A DNA stretch of 64,000 bases from Catenulispora sp. GP43. Its GTDB lineage: Bacteria > Actinomycetota > Actinomycetes > Streptomycetales > Catenulisporaceae. Made by a program: the position numbers and the translations under genes. The first letter of the stretch is position 1. Every line of letters starts with the position of its first letter. Positions 8,008 through 17,773 of the stretch are shown piece after piece. The notes beneath the pieces are model-generated. The model was not told the origin of the DNA. It did no database searches and saw only the letters and a program-made list of their open reading frames with translations. The stretch spans positions 62,001 through 126,000 of the forward strand of contig NZ_JBGCCT010000034.1 in NCBI RefSeq assembly GCF_041260665.1, in the 5' to 3' direction.

Positions 8008-9114
8008 TTAGGCGTTCTCGCGCTGCTTGCGCCAGCGGATCCCGGCCTCGATGAACTCGTCGATGTCCCCGTCGAGCACCGCGGTGGTGTTGCCGGTCTC
8101 GTAGTTCGTGCGCAGGTCCTTGACCAGCTGGTAGGGGTGCAGGACGTAGCTGCGCATCTGGTTGCCCCAGGAACCGGAGGAGTCGTCCTTCAGGGCGTCC
8201 ATCTTCGCCTGCTCCTCCTCGCGCCGCCGCTGGAGCAGCTTGGCCTGGAGCACGGCCATGGCCGAGGCGCGGTTCTGGATCTGCGAGCGCTCGTTCTGGC
8301 AGGACACCACGATCCCGGTCGGCAGGTGCGTGATGCGCACCGCGGAGTCGGTGGTGTTGACGCCCTGGCCGCCGGGGCCCGAGGAGCGGTAGACGTCGAC
8401 CCGCAGCTCGTCCTCGGGGATGTCGACGTGGTCGGTCTGCTCGATCACCGGCACCACCTCGACCGCGGCGAAGGAGGTCTGGCGCCGGCCCTGGTTGTCG
8501 AACGGGGAGATGCGCACCAGGCGGTGCGTCCCCTGCTCCACCGACAGCGTGCCGTACGCATAGGGCGCCTTGACGGTGAAGGTCGCGGACTTGATGCCGG
8601 CCTCTTCGGCGTACGACGTGTCGTAGACCTCGGTCGGGTACCCGTGCCGCTCCGCCCAGCGCGTGTACATGCGCAGCAGCATCTCGGCGAAGTCCGCGGC
8701 GTCCACGCCGCCGGCCTCGGCGCGCAGCGACACCAGCGCCTCGCGCGCGTCGTACTCGCCGGAGAGCAGGGTGCGCACCTCCAGCTCGCCGACCGCCTTG
8801 GAGACGTCGATGAGCTCGCCCTGCACCTCCGCCAGCGTGTCGGCGTCGCCCTCGGACTGGCCGAGCTCGAAGAGCACCTCGACGTCCTCCAGGCGGCGGT
8901 TCAGGGTGGAGAACCGGTTCAGCTCGGCCTGCAGGCCCGACAGCTTCGAGGTCACGGCCTGGGCCTTGGCCTGGTCGTTCCACAGGTCCGGGGCCGATGC
9001 CTGCTCCTCCAGATCCGCGATCTGCGTCCGCAGCTTGTCGAGGTCGAGCACCGCCTCGATGGAGGCCATGGTCGCGCGGAGGTTCTTGAGCTCTTCGGAA
9101 GGATCTGTAGCCAC
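8008..9114 (-). CDS. prfB: Peptide chain release factor 2
   Basis: A 368-residue class I release factor that recognises UGA and UAA. The peptidyl-hydrolysis loop GPGGQGVNT (GGQ at 248-250) and the RF2-type SPF tripeptide in [13 protein letters not shown] (near 202) are present. The N-terminus ([20 protein letters not shown]) continues in one frame, so the programmed +1 frameshift of many bacterial prfB genes is absent, as is usual in actinobacteria. The gene sits upstream of ftsE-ftsX-smpB-ssrA but is separated from ftsE by the oppositely oriented zinc-ribbon gene. The stop of the kinase gene upstream lies nine bases from its start, so they may be co-transcribed. Confidence 0.95.
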   Translation of the reverse strand: MATDPSEELKNLRATMASIEAVLDLDKLRTQIADLEEQASAPDLWNDQAKAQAVTSKLSGLQAELNRFSTLNRRLEDVEVLFELGQSEGDADTLAEVQGELIDVSKAVGELEVRTLLSGEYDAREALVSLRAEAGGVDAADFAEMLLRMYTRWAERHGYPTEVYDTSYAEEAGIKSATFTVKAPYAYGTLSVEQGTHRLVRISPFDNQGRRQTSFAAVEVVPVIEQTDHVDIPEDELRVDVYRSSGPGGQGVNTTDSAVRITHLPTGIVVSCQNERSQIQNRASAMAVLQAKLLQRRREEEQAKMDALKDDSSGSWGNQMRSYVLHPYQLVKDLRTNYETGNTTAVLDGDIDEFIEAGIRWRKQRENA

Positions 9115-9123
9115 GTGACAAGC

Positions 9124-11283
9124 CTATCCGGAGTACGACACCCTGAGCTTCGTGGGAGACGCGGCCGTGACCACGGCGACCCGGCCGTCGGGCGTCTCCG
9201 TGGCCCCCGGCGGGAGCACGGACTGGAGCCCACCGGCACCGGCCTGGCCGTTGCCGTTCATGGCCTTGACGGAGCCACCGGCGGAGCGCACGAACACATA
9301 AGACGCGCCGTCCCCGGAAGTCGCCGCTGTAGGAAGCCCTGACAGTGGGGTCTGCACAGGCGTTCCCCACAGCTTGTTCGCATAAGCGATCGCCATGACG
9401 CCGTTATCCGAAGCGCGCGGCACGTAGGCGGTGTACCCGGACGTCGACGGAGTCGAAGCCAGCGCCACCCCGGAGCCGAGGTCGCCCACACCCGACGCGG
9501 CTTGCCAGTCGCTCCAGGAGAACGCACCGGACGCCCCGTTAGGAGTCCCGGTAGCAGTCATCAGCGTTTTACCGCTTCCGACCGCGGCGACCACCACGGA
9601 GCCATCGGAGTTAGCCAGCGCACCCGGAGCTCCGTGCACCTTCCCGCTGGCGATCGGGATCCACTTCGCCGACCAGCCGCCATCTGCGTAGCTGCGCTGG
9701 TGGACCACTCCGTCGCTGCGCACAGCGAACAGCTCCAGGTGTCCCGCGCTTGTGGCTACTACAGCGGGCTCTGTACCTGTCTTCAGTCCGTGGAGCGGAA
9801 GCCAGGAGTGACTGTTCTCCCCCGGCAGGTACCAAACGGTGTCGTCAGTACCTGTGACGAACACAAAGAGAGTCGTCGTACCGGAGGCGTCCTTAAAGAC
9901 CGCGGTACGCGGAGCGCCCTGAATACTGACCGGCACCGGCGGCAGCTCATGAGCGGGCTGGAAGCTCAAGCCCACTGCGGTGGACCGCGTAGAGGTCCCC
10001 GGAGGCGAGGAGACATTAGAGGTCGTCGCTCCAGCCGGACCCTGCGAGTGCGCCTTGTTGTCCTTGCCGGAGTCGTCACCCCCGGACATCCCCACGGCGA
10101 TCGCGGCCGCCGCTCCCCCGACCAGCAGCGCGGCGGCGGTAGCGGCGATCCACCGGGGCCGCTTGGAGCCGGCGGCGGCGTTGGCGTTGGCGTTGGCCCG
10201 CTCGGCGCGCAGCTCCGAGACGTCGTACGAGCCGGTGCCCGAGCGCCGCCGCACCTCGCCCTGGTCCCGCTCGCGGATCGGCCGCATCAGGTTGAGGTGG
10301 GTGTCCTCGTCCTCGTCCTTGACCTCGGCGTTGTGCACCAGCGGGACGATGCCGCTGTGCCGCATCGGGATCGGGTCGACGGTGGGGTTGCGGCCGCCGT
10401 GCATGCTGGCGCGCGCCGAGGAGCGCACGTCCCAGCCGCCCTCGCGCGGGTCCGGGATGCTCAGCGGCGCCATGTCCTCCAGCAGCGGCGCCAGGTCGCG
10501 CAGCCGGGCGGCGAACTCGGCGGCCGTCAGCCGGGCCGCCGGGCCCTTGGCCAGGCAGGAGGCGACCAGCGCGGCCAGCGGGCCGGGGACGCCGGGCAGC
10601 GGCGGGACCTTGTCGGTGACGTGCCGGCGCAGCACCGCGCCGGGGTGGCCGCCGCCGAACGGCGTCCAGCCGGCGAGCAGCTCGAACAGCACGGTGCCCA
10701 GGGCGTACATGTCCACCGCGGGGCCCGGCTGAAGTCCCTCGATGACCTCGGGGGCCAGGTAGTCCGGGGTGCCGATGATCCGGGTGGCGCGGGTCCGGCG
10801 CGGGCCGTCGACCAGGCGCGCGATGCCGAAGTCGGCCAGGCGCGGGACCAGGGCGCCGCCGGAGTGGTCGAGCAGGATGTTCTCCGGCTTGACGTCGCGG
10901 TGGATGATGCCCTGGGAGTGCGCGGCGGCCAGGCCCTCGGCGACGCCGGCCACGATCAGCACGGCCAGCTGCGGGCGCAGCGCGTGCTCGGCGTCCAGCA
11001 GGTGGCGCAGGTCCGAGCCCCGGATCAGGTCCATGACCAGGGCCAGGTCGGTGCCGTCGACGACCAGGTCGCGCACCCCGACCACGTTCGGGTGCTGCAG
11101 CGAGGTCAGGACGGTGCGCTCCTGCACGAAGCGCGCGATCAGGGTCTGGTCGGCCGCGAGGTCCTCGCGCAGCAGCTTGACCGCGACCGGCCCTTCCGGG
11201 CCCTCGCCCTCCCACACGGTGCCGCAGGTCCCGCGGCCCAGCACCGTGGTGATGGTGTATCTGCTGCCGATCTTCCGCGCCAC
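9124..11283 (-). CDS. Transmembrane Ser/Thr protein kinase with extracellular sensor
   Basis: A 719-residue PASTA-less receptor kinase. The kinase domain occupies about residues 5-270: glycine loop GRGTCGTVWEG, VAVKLL lysine, HRDVKPEN (His near 128), DFG in LADFGIARL, and APE in YLAPEV. A low-complexity juxtamembrane region follows, then a membrane helix near 373-397 (WIAATAAALLVGG). The outside portion of about 320 residues has repeating W/Y-rich strands (DDTVWYLPGENSHSWLPL, DGVVHQRSYADGGWSAKW) like PLL/fucolectin-type beta-propellers, suggesting ligand sensing. The GTG at 11283 gives VARKIGSRYTI, matching the second kinase; a start at 11364 would add 27 uncharacteristic residues. It may phosphorylate the FHA protein encoded nearby. 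Confidence 0.88.
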   Translation of the reverse strand: MARKIGSRYTITTVLGRGTCGTVWEGEGPEGPVAVKLLREDLAADQTLIARFVQERTVLTSLQHPNVVGVRDLVVDGTDLALVMDLIRGSDLRHLLDAEHALRPQLAVLIVAGVAEGLAAAHSQGIIHRDVKPENILLDHSGGALVPRLADFGIARLVDGPRRTRATRIIGTPDYLAPEVIEGLQPGPAVDMYALGTVLFELLAGWTPFGGGHPGAVLRRHVTDKVPPLPGVPGPLAALVASCLAKGPAARLTAAEFAARLRDLAPLLEDMAPLSIPDPREGGWDVRSSARASMHGGRNPTVDPIPMRHSGIVPLVHNAEVKDEDEDTHLNLMRPIRERDQGEVRRRSGTGSYDVSELRAERANANANAAAGSKRPRWIAATAAALLVGGAAAAIAVGMSGGDDSGKDNKAHSQGPAGATTSNVSSPPGTSTRSTAVGLSFQPAHELPPVPVSIQGAPRTAVFKDASGTTTLFVFVTGTDDTVWYLPGENSHSWLPLHGLKTGTEPAVVATSAGHLELFAVRSDGVVHQRSYADGGWSAKWIPIASGKVHGAPGALANSDGSVVVAAVGSGKTLMTATGTPNGASGAFSWSDWQAASGVGDLGSGVALASTPSTSGYTAYVPRASDNGVMAIAYANKLWGTPVQTPLSGLPTAATSGDGASYVFVRSAGGSVKAMNGNGQAGAGGLQSVLPPGATETPDGRVAVVTAASPTKLRVSYSG

Positions 11284-11411
11284 GAGGTCTTCTCGCTCCT
11301 GTCCGCTGCTGTGTCCGCCCGCGGGGGGATTACGGGGGACACGAAACTTTCCCGCGTCGCACACCTTCGGGGCAAGCGGGCTCGCCGTGGGGCCGCGGAG
11401 TGCTCAGCGGG

Positions 11412-13241
11412 TCACGGCGTCTTGCCGGATCCCGGCAGGGAGCTCGGGAGGTCCGACGGTCCGGGGAACTGCGGGACGGCCTTCTTCTTCTCCAAGTCGA
11501 TCTTCTGGGCGATCTGGTGCCACTCTTTGGAGACCCAGTTGTTCAGGTCGTGGTGGATGCCGTTGATCTTGGCCATCGCCCAGTTGACACCGGTGTAGAT
11601 GCCGAAGCCGACCAGGGCCAGGATCGCGAGCTTGATCAGGCAGCCCATCGGCACGCCGCTGCGGCGCTTGACCACCGTCTTCTGCACCGCCGGCCGGGAG
11701 GGCTCACGGTCACGGTCACGTTCCCGCTCACGTTCGCGCGGCGGCGCCTGGCGCGGCGGCTGGGTCGGGGCCTGGGCCACCGGCCGCGGCGGCGCCGGGA
11801 TGGTGCCCTGGAACTGCGTGGGCTGGTAGCCCTGGTTCTGCGCCGGATAGGGCTGGCCGGGCGCCGGGTGCTGGTAGCCCTGGGGCCCGGGCTGCTGGTA
11901 CCCCTGCGGCGCGAACTGCGGCTGCGGCGGGTAGGCGGCCAGACGCTGCTGGTGGGAGGGCGCGGGCTCGCTCTGGTGCTCCTTGTGGAGCTGTTCGAGC
12001 TGGCGCTGCATCTGCGGGGGCATCGGCGGCGGGGCGGCGGGGCGGCGGGAGACGCCGGCGCCGATCGCGTCGGGGTCCGACGGGGCGTCCCAGCCGGCGA
12101 TCTTGCCGTCGATCCGGGCCGGACGCTGCGGCAGCGGCGCGGACGCGGGGCGGACCACCGGGACGGTCGGCTCGATGGCGGAGGCGGCCGCGGAGGCCGC
12201 CTTCGCGGCGGCCGCGGCGGCGGCCGGGGAGACCGCGGGCATGGCCGTGGTCGGGGCGCTGGCCGAGGCCGGAGCGGCCGAGCCGGGGCCGGACGCGGCG
12301 GCGTCGCCGGCAGCGGCGCCGGCGACACCAGCGACACCCGCGACCGGCGGGAGCCGGAGCGTCCCGTACTGCCCCTCGACCGGCAGGTGGTGCGTGGGCT
12401 CGCCGTCGGTGCCCTCCACGGTGCGCCCGATGGCGGCGCGCAGCTGCGCGGCCAGGACGGTGGCCGAGGGCCGCGCCTCCGGCTCCTTCACCAGCGCCGC
12501 GGCGATGACCGGCCACAGCCGCTGCGGGATCTCCGCAGGCCGCTCCGGCACGGTGTTCATGTGCTGGCGGAAGACGCTCACCGCGTCCGGGCCGCGGAAG
12601 ACCGGGTGGCCGGTGATGAGCTCGTAGAGCATGACGCCGGCGGCGTACACGTCGGCGGCCGGCGTGGCCTTCTTCCCGGCCACCACCTCCGGCGCCAGGT
12701 AGTACGGGGTGCCGACGACCTGGTGGGTGCGGGTGACCGAGGGCGCGTCGGCGATCCGGGCGATGCCGAAGTCGGTCAGCAGCGGCCGCAGGCCGCCGTC
12801 GGCCTGCTCCAGCAGCACGTTGGCGGGCTTGATGTCGCGGTGCACGATGCCCGCCGAGTGCGCCACGGCCATGCCCTCGGCGACCTCGGCGACCAGCAGC
12901 CCGGCCTCGTCCGGCTCCAGGCGTCCCCGGCCGGCCAGGTACTTCTTCAGGTCCGGGCCCTCGACCAGCTGCATCACCAGCGCCAGGATGTCGCCCTCGA
13001 CGACCAGGTCGCGCAGCCGCACCAGGGAGCGGTGGTTCAGCCCGACCAGCGCCGCGCGCTCGCGCAGGAAGCGCGTCACCACGTCGGCGTCGGCGGCGAA
13101 CTCCTCGAGGAGCACCTTGATCGCGACGGCCTCGCCGGTGGCGCGCACGCGGCCGCGCCAGACCGCGCCGAACGCACCGCGGCCGATCTCGTCGTCGAGC
13201 TCGTACCTGCTTCCGATCGCCCTGCCCACGCTGCTCCTCAT
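11412..13241 (-). CDS. Ser/Thr protein kinase with single C-terminal membrane helix
   Basis: A kinase of about 609 residues. Visible motifs are GRGAFGAVWRG, VAIKVL, HRDIKPAN (near 133), LTDFGIARI and YYLAPEV. After the catalytic domain (to about residue 280) come a long Ala/Pro/Gln-rich linker with a PQ-rich repeat region and an Arg/Glu/Asp stretch, a membrane helix near 530-555 (LIKLAILALVGFGIYTGVNW), and only about 50 residues outside. Start choice is uncertain: ATG 13241 follows GGGGGG, while GTG 13229 has GAGGAG four bases upstream and would give VGRAIGSRYELD. Adjacent to the first kinase and divergent from the FHA gene, it is a plausible partner in one phospho-signalling set. Confidence 0.88.
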   Translation of the reverse strand: MRSSVGRAIGSRYELDDEIGRGAFGAVWRGRVRATGEAVAIKVLLEEFAADADVVTRFLRERAALVGLNHRSLVRLRDLVVEGDILALVMQLVEGPDLKKYLAGRGRLEPDEAGLLVAEVAEGMAVAHSAGIVHRDIKPANVLLEQADGGLRPLLTDFGIARIADAPSVTRTHQVVGTPYYLAPEVVAGKKATPAADVYAAGVMLYELITGHPVFRGPDAVSVFRQHMNTVPERPAEIPQRLWPVIAAALVKEPEARPSATVLAAQLRAAIGRTVEGTDGEPTHHLPVEGQYGTLRLPPVAGVAGVAGAAAGDAAASGPGSAAPASASAPTTAMPAVSPAAAAAAAKAASAAASAIEPTVPVVRPASAPLPQRPARIDGKIAGWDAPSDPDAIGAGVSRRPAAPPPMPPQMQRQLEQLHKEHQSEPAPSHQQRLAAYPPQPQFAPQGYQQPGPQGYQHPAPGQPYPAQNQGYQPTQFQGTIPAPPRPVAQAPTQPPRQAPPRERERERDRDREPSRPAVQKTVVKRRSGVPMGCLIKLAILALVGFGIYTGVNWAMAKINGIHHDLNNWVSKEWHQIAQKIDLEKKKAVPQFPGPSDLPSSLPGSGKTP

Positions 13242-13394
13242 CCCCCCAGTACCAAGGACACTGCACACTACGCGCCGAAGAACCCTCCCTGTGAACGCGC
13301 CAAGGCAGCTTAAGAAGAACCCTCCAGGGCAAAGACTAGGGCTTGAGAGGCCATCCGTGTCGCGTAGCTGTCACCTCATGCGAGGATGCACCCC

Positions 13395-16190
13395 ATGCAG
13401 ATCCGGCTCACCGTCACCCGAACCCAAGGATCCCGGCAGACTTCCGCTGACGTTCAAGTGACCGCCGAGCCGGGCGCCACTTTGTCCTCCGTAGCGCAGC
13501 AGTTGCGCACCGCAGCGGGAGTCAGCGCACCGGGACGCCTGTTCGCCGGACTGGATCCGCTGGAGGACGAAGCGCCGCTGGGCCGGCCGTTACTGGTGGA
13601 CGGCGCGCGCCTGTGGCTGGACGTGCCGGGTACGCCCGCGACGCTGATCGGGAATCTCGCCCTATATGTGGTGTCCGGTCCGGATGCCGGAGGCGTGCAC
13701 CTTCTCACTCCCAAGGATGACGGATACGGAGGGGAACTCCCGATCCGCATCGGGCGTGGCGCGGACGCGGACATCCGCGTGGACGATCCCGACATCTCCC
13801 GCATCCACGCTGAGTTATTGGTACGCCACGAACAGGACTACGCGCGCGTATACGTGCGCGACCTCGGTTCCACCAACGGCATGACGCTGGACGGCGCGCA
13901 GGTCGGCGGCGCGCCGGTGGAGATGCGCCCGGGTTCTCTGTTGCGCATGGGGGAATCCTCAATAGCGCTTTCTGTAGAGGCCGGCGGTACACCGGACTTG
14001 CCTGTGCACCCCGACGGCAACGGCCACGTGTCGGTCGGCCGGGTCGGCTGGGGCCGCGGTCCGGTGGATCCGCCGCAGGTGCGCATCGACCTTCCGCCGC
14101 GGCCGTCCGACAAGGGACGCCCCGCACAGCGCCGGATCGCTATGGAGCAATACGAGCGGGAACGCGCGGACGCGGACCGCCGTATCGCCGGCGCGCTCAC
14201 CACCGAGGCGCGGATCCGGCGCGAGGCGTCCCCGGACCCGGCGACCCTCCTGGTGTCCGCGGTACGCCCCGACGCGCGCCTGTGGGAGCGCCGCCCCGGG
14301 GAGCCGGACTTCCTGCGGCTGCGGCTGGGCACCGGCGCGCTGCCGTCGAACGTGACCGTGGTCGGCGGCAAGGCGGTGCAGCCGCGGGTGCCGACCGTTC
14401 CGGTGACCGTGGACCTGGCGCAGTGCGGCGTCGTCGGCCTGGTGGGGCCGCGGCCGGAGCTGGCACGCCTGGCGCGCTATGCGCTGGCGCAGGTCGCCGG
14501 GGCGCACAGCCCGAAGTACGTAGAGATCGTGATGCTGGCCCCGGAGCCGCTCGGGGACCACGGCGCCCCGGCCGGCGAGGAGCACTGGCGCTGGACCCGC
14601 TGGCTGCCGCACCTGCTCCCGGAGGACGACCAGGACTGCGCGCGGCTGCTCGGCCTGGGCCCGGAGCAGTCGCGGGCCCGGCTCGGGGAGCTGGTCGAGC
14701 GGATCCGGCTGCGCACCGGCCGGACACCGGCCCCGGGTCCCGGGGTGACCTCGACGCCCGACTCCGGCCGCGCGGTCGTGGTGGTCGTCGACCCGATCCG
14801 GGCGCTGACCGGGTCCGCGGAGTTGAACGAGGTGCTGGCCGAGGGCCCGGCGGCCGGGGTGTTCACCATCTGCCTGGCCGACCGGCCCGGCGACCTGCCG
14901 CCGCAGACCGGTGCGATGGTCACACTGGGCGGGGAGGTGAACTCCCGGCTGCGCGTGGACACCCCGCACACCGCGCCGGTCGAGGGCGCCGTGGCGGACA
15001 TGGTGTCGGTGGCCTGGGCGGACCGGTTCGCCCGGGCCTTGGCGCCGCTGCGGGACCGCACCGACACCCCGACCTCCCCGGACGAGCAGACCCGCATCGA
15101 CCGGGTCTCCCCCACCTCGCACCTGCCGGAGCAGGTGCGGCTGCTGGAGCTGCTCGGCCTGGACCTGCTGACGCCGGCCAAGCTGGCCGCGCGCTGGGCC
15201 GCTCTTCCGGCGACGCCGCGCATAGCGCTTGGCAAGATGGCCGACGGACCGCTGGCTGCCGAGCCCGCGCACTTGCTGATCGGCGGGGACTCGCGCTCGG
15301 GGGTGTCGGAACTGGTGCGCGCGGTGGTGGCCGGCCAGGCCGCGACCAACCACCCGGACACCCTGGACATCGCGCTGGTCTCGGCCGGCCCCGGCAAGCC
15401 GCTGGCGCCCTGCGAGGACCTGCCGCACGTCTTCGAGTACGTCGACGCCTCCGCGGTCGGCGACGAGGCGCTGGAGCGTCTGGTCCGGCGCCTGGAGTAC
15501 GAACTCGACCAGCGGGAGTGGCCGCCGGAGGAGGAGCCGGCCGGGTTCGCCGGCGGGCCGTCCGCGCCCTCCTCGCCCGGCGGGCACTCCGGGGCGCTGG
15601 TCCCGGCCGGCCCCGGCGCGCCGGGGCGCAAGACGCCGCCGCGGATACTGCTGGCCGTCGACAACCTGACCGCGCTGGCCGCCGAGCACCCGGCGTTCGT
15701 GGAGACGCTGGCCGCGCTGGCCGAGCGCGGGCGCCGGTTCGGGCTGCGGGTCGTGCTCGGCGCCTCGGTCATCGAGACCGCCGGATACGGCGCCCCGGGC
15801 AACGCCACCGGCGAGCGCGCCTTCCTGGCCGCGCTGAACGCCCCGGTGTGCCTGGCCGCCGATCTGCGGGTGGCGATGCAGACCTCGAACCCCGAGGCGC
15901 TGCGGCTGCTGCTGGGGGCCGGTGCGGCGACCACCGCGCCGGGCGGGCCGTACCTGCCGGGGCGGGCGCAGGCGAAGCTGCCCTCGGGGGCCGTGGTGCC
16001 GTTCCAGGCCGCCGGGATCGGGGTGCCGATGCAGTCCTCCGCCTCGTCGTCGAACCGGCCCACGGTGCGGATCCAGGACTGGCACGAGCTCGGGGAGCCG
16101 GTGCGGGTCGTGCGGGCGCGGCGGGACGCGGACAGCGGACCCACGGACTTGTCGTTGCTGATCGGTGTACTGAAGAAGGCTGTGGAATAG
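13395..16190 (+). CDS. FHA-domain protein with degenerate FtsK/EccC-like ATPase domains
   Basis: A 931-residue protein. An N-terminal ubiquitin-like strand region leads to an FHA domain at about residues 85-195 (IRIGRGADADIRV, ISRIHAELLV, DLGSTNGMTLDG), which binds phosphothreonine. The rest resembles FtsK/SpoIIIE or type VII EccC ATPases in two blocks: one around DLAQCGVVGLVGPRPELARL (near 345) and one around LLIGGDSRSGVSELVRAV (near 629). Both Walker A loops lack the essential Gly-Lys-Ser/Thr, and the Walker B strand reads ILLAVDN rather than DE/DD. ATP hydrolysis is thus unlikely. I chose ATG 13395 because GAGG lies eight bases before it, whereas ATG 13386 has no spacing. It is divergent from the two kinase genes, its likely partners. 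Confidence 0.8.
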   Translation: MQIRLTVTRTQGSRQTSADVQVTAEPGATLSSVAQQLRTAAGVSAPGRLFAGLDPLEDEAPLGRPLLVDGARLWLDVPGTPATLIGNLALYVVSGPDAGGVHLLTPKDDGYGGELPIRIGRGADADIRVDDPDISRIHAELLVRHEQDYARVYVRDLGSTNGMTLDGAQVGGAPVEMRPGSLLRMGESSIALSVEAGGTPDLPVHPDGNGHVSVGRVGWGRGPVDPPQVRIDLPPRPSDKGRPAQRRIAMEQYERERADADRRIAGALTTEARIRREASPDPATLLVSAVRPDARLWERRPGEPDFLRLRLGTGALPSNVTVVGGKAVQPRVPTVPVTVDLAQCGVVGLVGPRPELARLARYALAQVAGAHSPKYVEIVMLAPEPLGDHGAPAGEEHWRWTRWLPHLLPEDDQDCARLLGLGPEQSRARLGELVERIRLRTGRTPAPGPGVTSTPDSGRAVVVVVDPIRALTGSAELNEVLAEGPAAGVFTICLADRPGDLPPQTGAMVTLGGEVNSRLRVDTPHTAPVEGAVADMVSVAWADRFARALAPLRDRTDTPTSPDEQTRIDRVSPTSHLPEQVRLLELLGLDLLTPAKLAARWAALPATPRIALGKMADGPLAAEPAHLLIGGDSRSGVSELVRAVVAGQAATNHPDTLDIALVSAGPGKPLAPCEDLPHVFEYVDASAVGDEALERLVRRLEYELDQREWPPEEEPAGFAGGPSAPSSPGGHSGALVPAGPGAPGRKTPPRILLAVDNLTALAAEHPAFVETLAALAERGRRFGLRVVLGASVIETAGYGAPGNATGERAFLAALNAPVCLAADLRVAMQTSNPEALRLLLGAGAATTAPGGPYLPGRAQAKLPSGAVVPFQAAGIGVPMQSSASSSNRPTVRIQDWHELGEPVRVVRARRDADSGPTDLSLLIGVLKKAVE

Positions 16191-16292
16191 GAACCGGGGG
16201 AACGGACGAGAGCGGACCAGAGCTGGCAAGAGGGAAGAGGACGAGCCCGAAGCGGACGAACGCGAAGCGGGCAAGAGCGAAGGAGGGCGCGG

Positions 16293-17672
16293 GTGACCAT
16301 GGAGCCGACGCGCGTCGAGGTCGCGTACTGCGAGGGCTGGGATGCGGCGGCCCATGCGGCGTTCCGGCCGCTTAAAGAACAGACCGCACGCGAACGGCAC
16401 AACGCCGGCCGGCGCTATGCGGCGCTGCTCGGTATCGACGGGGAGCCGCGGGCCCTGGTCCAGGTGGACACCGGCGCCGGGTATGTCGGGGTGTTCGCCT
16501 TCGACCTGGCCGGCCGGCGCTCACTGAAGTTCTCCTACCGGGACCTCGGCGACCACCTGATGCTGCGCGAGCTCAAAGCGTGGCGGCACATGGACGACGA
16601 CGAGCCGGAGTTCGGTGCCGACCTGCGGATCACCTTCCGGTTCTGGCCGGACGAGCCGGTGCGCGCGACGTTGGACGACGCGCGGCGCGGCCAGTTCACC
16701 AGCCACGTGAAGCTTCCGGGGCCGCTGCACCGGATCCCGCTGCTGGAGTTCGGCCGGTGGCCGGTGGACGGCTGGCTGCTCGGCGCGTTCGAGCCGCTGG
16801 AGTTCGTCACCGCGGCCGATCCCGAACGGGAGGCCGAGGGGCCGTTCTGGGCGCCCTGGAGCGCACCGGAGGGCGCGCGGCCGACGGCACTGGAGGCGCT
16901 GTTCGCCCCCGGGACGCGGATCCGGAACGGACAGGGCGACGTGTTCGAGGTGCGGGAGCCGGAGCCGGTCGGCCGGCTGCGGTTGGGCACCGGGCGGATC
17001 GTGGCAGCGGATCCGGCGACGGTGGAGCTTCAGGGGGAACAGGCCGTCGAGCCTTATACGGTGACGCTCACTCCGGGCGAGTACCGGGTGGAGACGGCGC
17101 GAGTGCGGGCTGTGGGGCGCGGGACGGATGTCGTCGCGGCGGCCCGGGTGCGGGTGAGCGACGAGCCGGTGGCGACGTGGGAGTTGGCGTTGCGGCCGGG
17201 GCAGGACGAGCGGCTGCTGGGTGCGTCGGAGTTCTTCGGGTTCGTGGTGGACTCCGGAACCGCGGCGTTCATGGACGCTTCGGCTGTGCGTGCGCTGGCG
17301 GCCTACCAGGACGCGGACGACGCGGAGGCCGCGGAGGCGACGATTCCCCGTGATGGGAACTCGGAGTTGCTGACGTTCCCGTGCGGGAAGGGGGACGGGT
17401 CGTATCCGGTGTGGATCGGGCGCGACGCGGTGGGGTCGGTGACGTGCTTGGTCGCCGATATGCGGTTGCTGGGGCGCGGCGTCGAGGTGGAAGCGCCGAA
17501 GGACGGAGCGGGAAACGCTATGGAGACCGCGCGCCAGGTTCCCGGCATCCCGCAGCTGGAGGTCCACGACGTGGCCGGGATCGAAGCGTTCTCGTCGCAG
17601 GGGATTCTGGAGTTCTTCAACGACACGGCCGATGCGCAGGCGGAGTTCTGGGCGCGCCGGATGGGTCGGTAG
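16293..17672 (+). CDS. DUF4241 domain protein
   Basis: A 459-residue soluble protein. The C-terminal part (from about residue 250) fits DUF4241: TLTPGEYRVETARV, ARVRVSDEPVATWELAL, FFGFVVDSGTAAFMDA, and GDGSYPVWIGRD near residue 365 are its hallmark strands. The N-terminal half is a separate beta-rich domain I do not recognise. The start is GTG 16293, preceded by AGGAGG at 16281-16286; an in-frame TAG (stop of the FHA gene) lies 102 bases upstream, so no longer form exists. The intervening purine-rich leader has imperfect GCGGACGAA-like repeats. DUF4241 has no established biochemical role, and its link to the FHA gene is by position only. Confidence 0.7.
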   Translation: MTMEPTRVEVAYCEGWDAAAHAAFRPLKEQTARERHNAGRRYAALLGIDGEPRALVQVDTGAGYVGVFAFDLAGRRSLKFSYRDLGDHLMLRELKAWRHMDDDEPEFGADLRITFRFWPDEPVRATLDDARRGQFTSHVKLPGPLHRIPLLEFGRWPVDGWLLGAFEPLEFVTAADPEREAEGPFWAPWSAPEGARPTALEALFAPGTRIRNGQGDVFEVREPEPVGRLRLGTGRIVAADPATVELQGEQAVEPYTVTLTPGEYRVETARVRAVGRGTDVVAAARVRVSDEPVATWELALRPGQDERLLGASEFFGFVVDSGTAAFMDASAVRALAAYQDADDAEAAEATIPRDGNSELLTFPCGKGDGSYPVWIGRDAVGSVTCLVADMRLLGRGVEVEAPKDGAGNAMETARQVPGIPQLEVHDVAGIEAFSSQGILEFFNDTADAQAEFWARRMGR

Positions 17673-17773
17673 ACCGGTCCGGGGCGGGGCTCGGAACCGC
17701 TTTGAGCCGCCGGTTGAACCCATAGACAGGTGCCGTACGTTAGCTCCAGCACAGCCATCACACGGAGGCATCG

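Noticed and set aside
8008-9114. Programmed frameshift in prfB
   Set aside because: The frame is continuous from the start and no in-frame UGA with upstream slippery sequence is present.
11400-13313. 637-codon plus-strand frame
   Set aside because: Shadow of the second Ser/Thr kinase; Arg/Gly/Val-rich, no motifs, whereas the minus frame has all kinase motifs.
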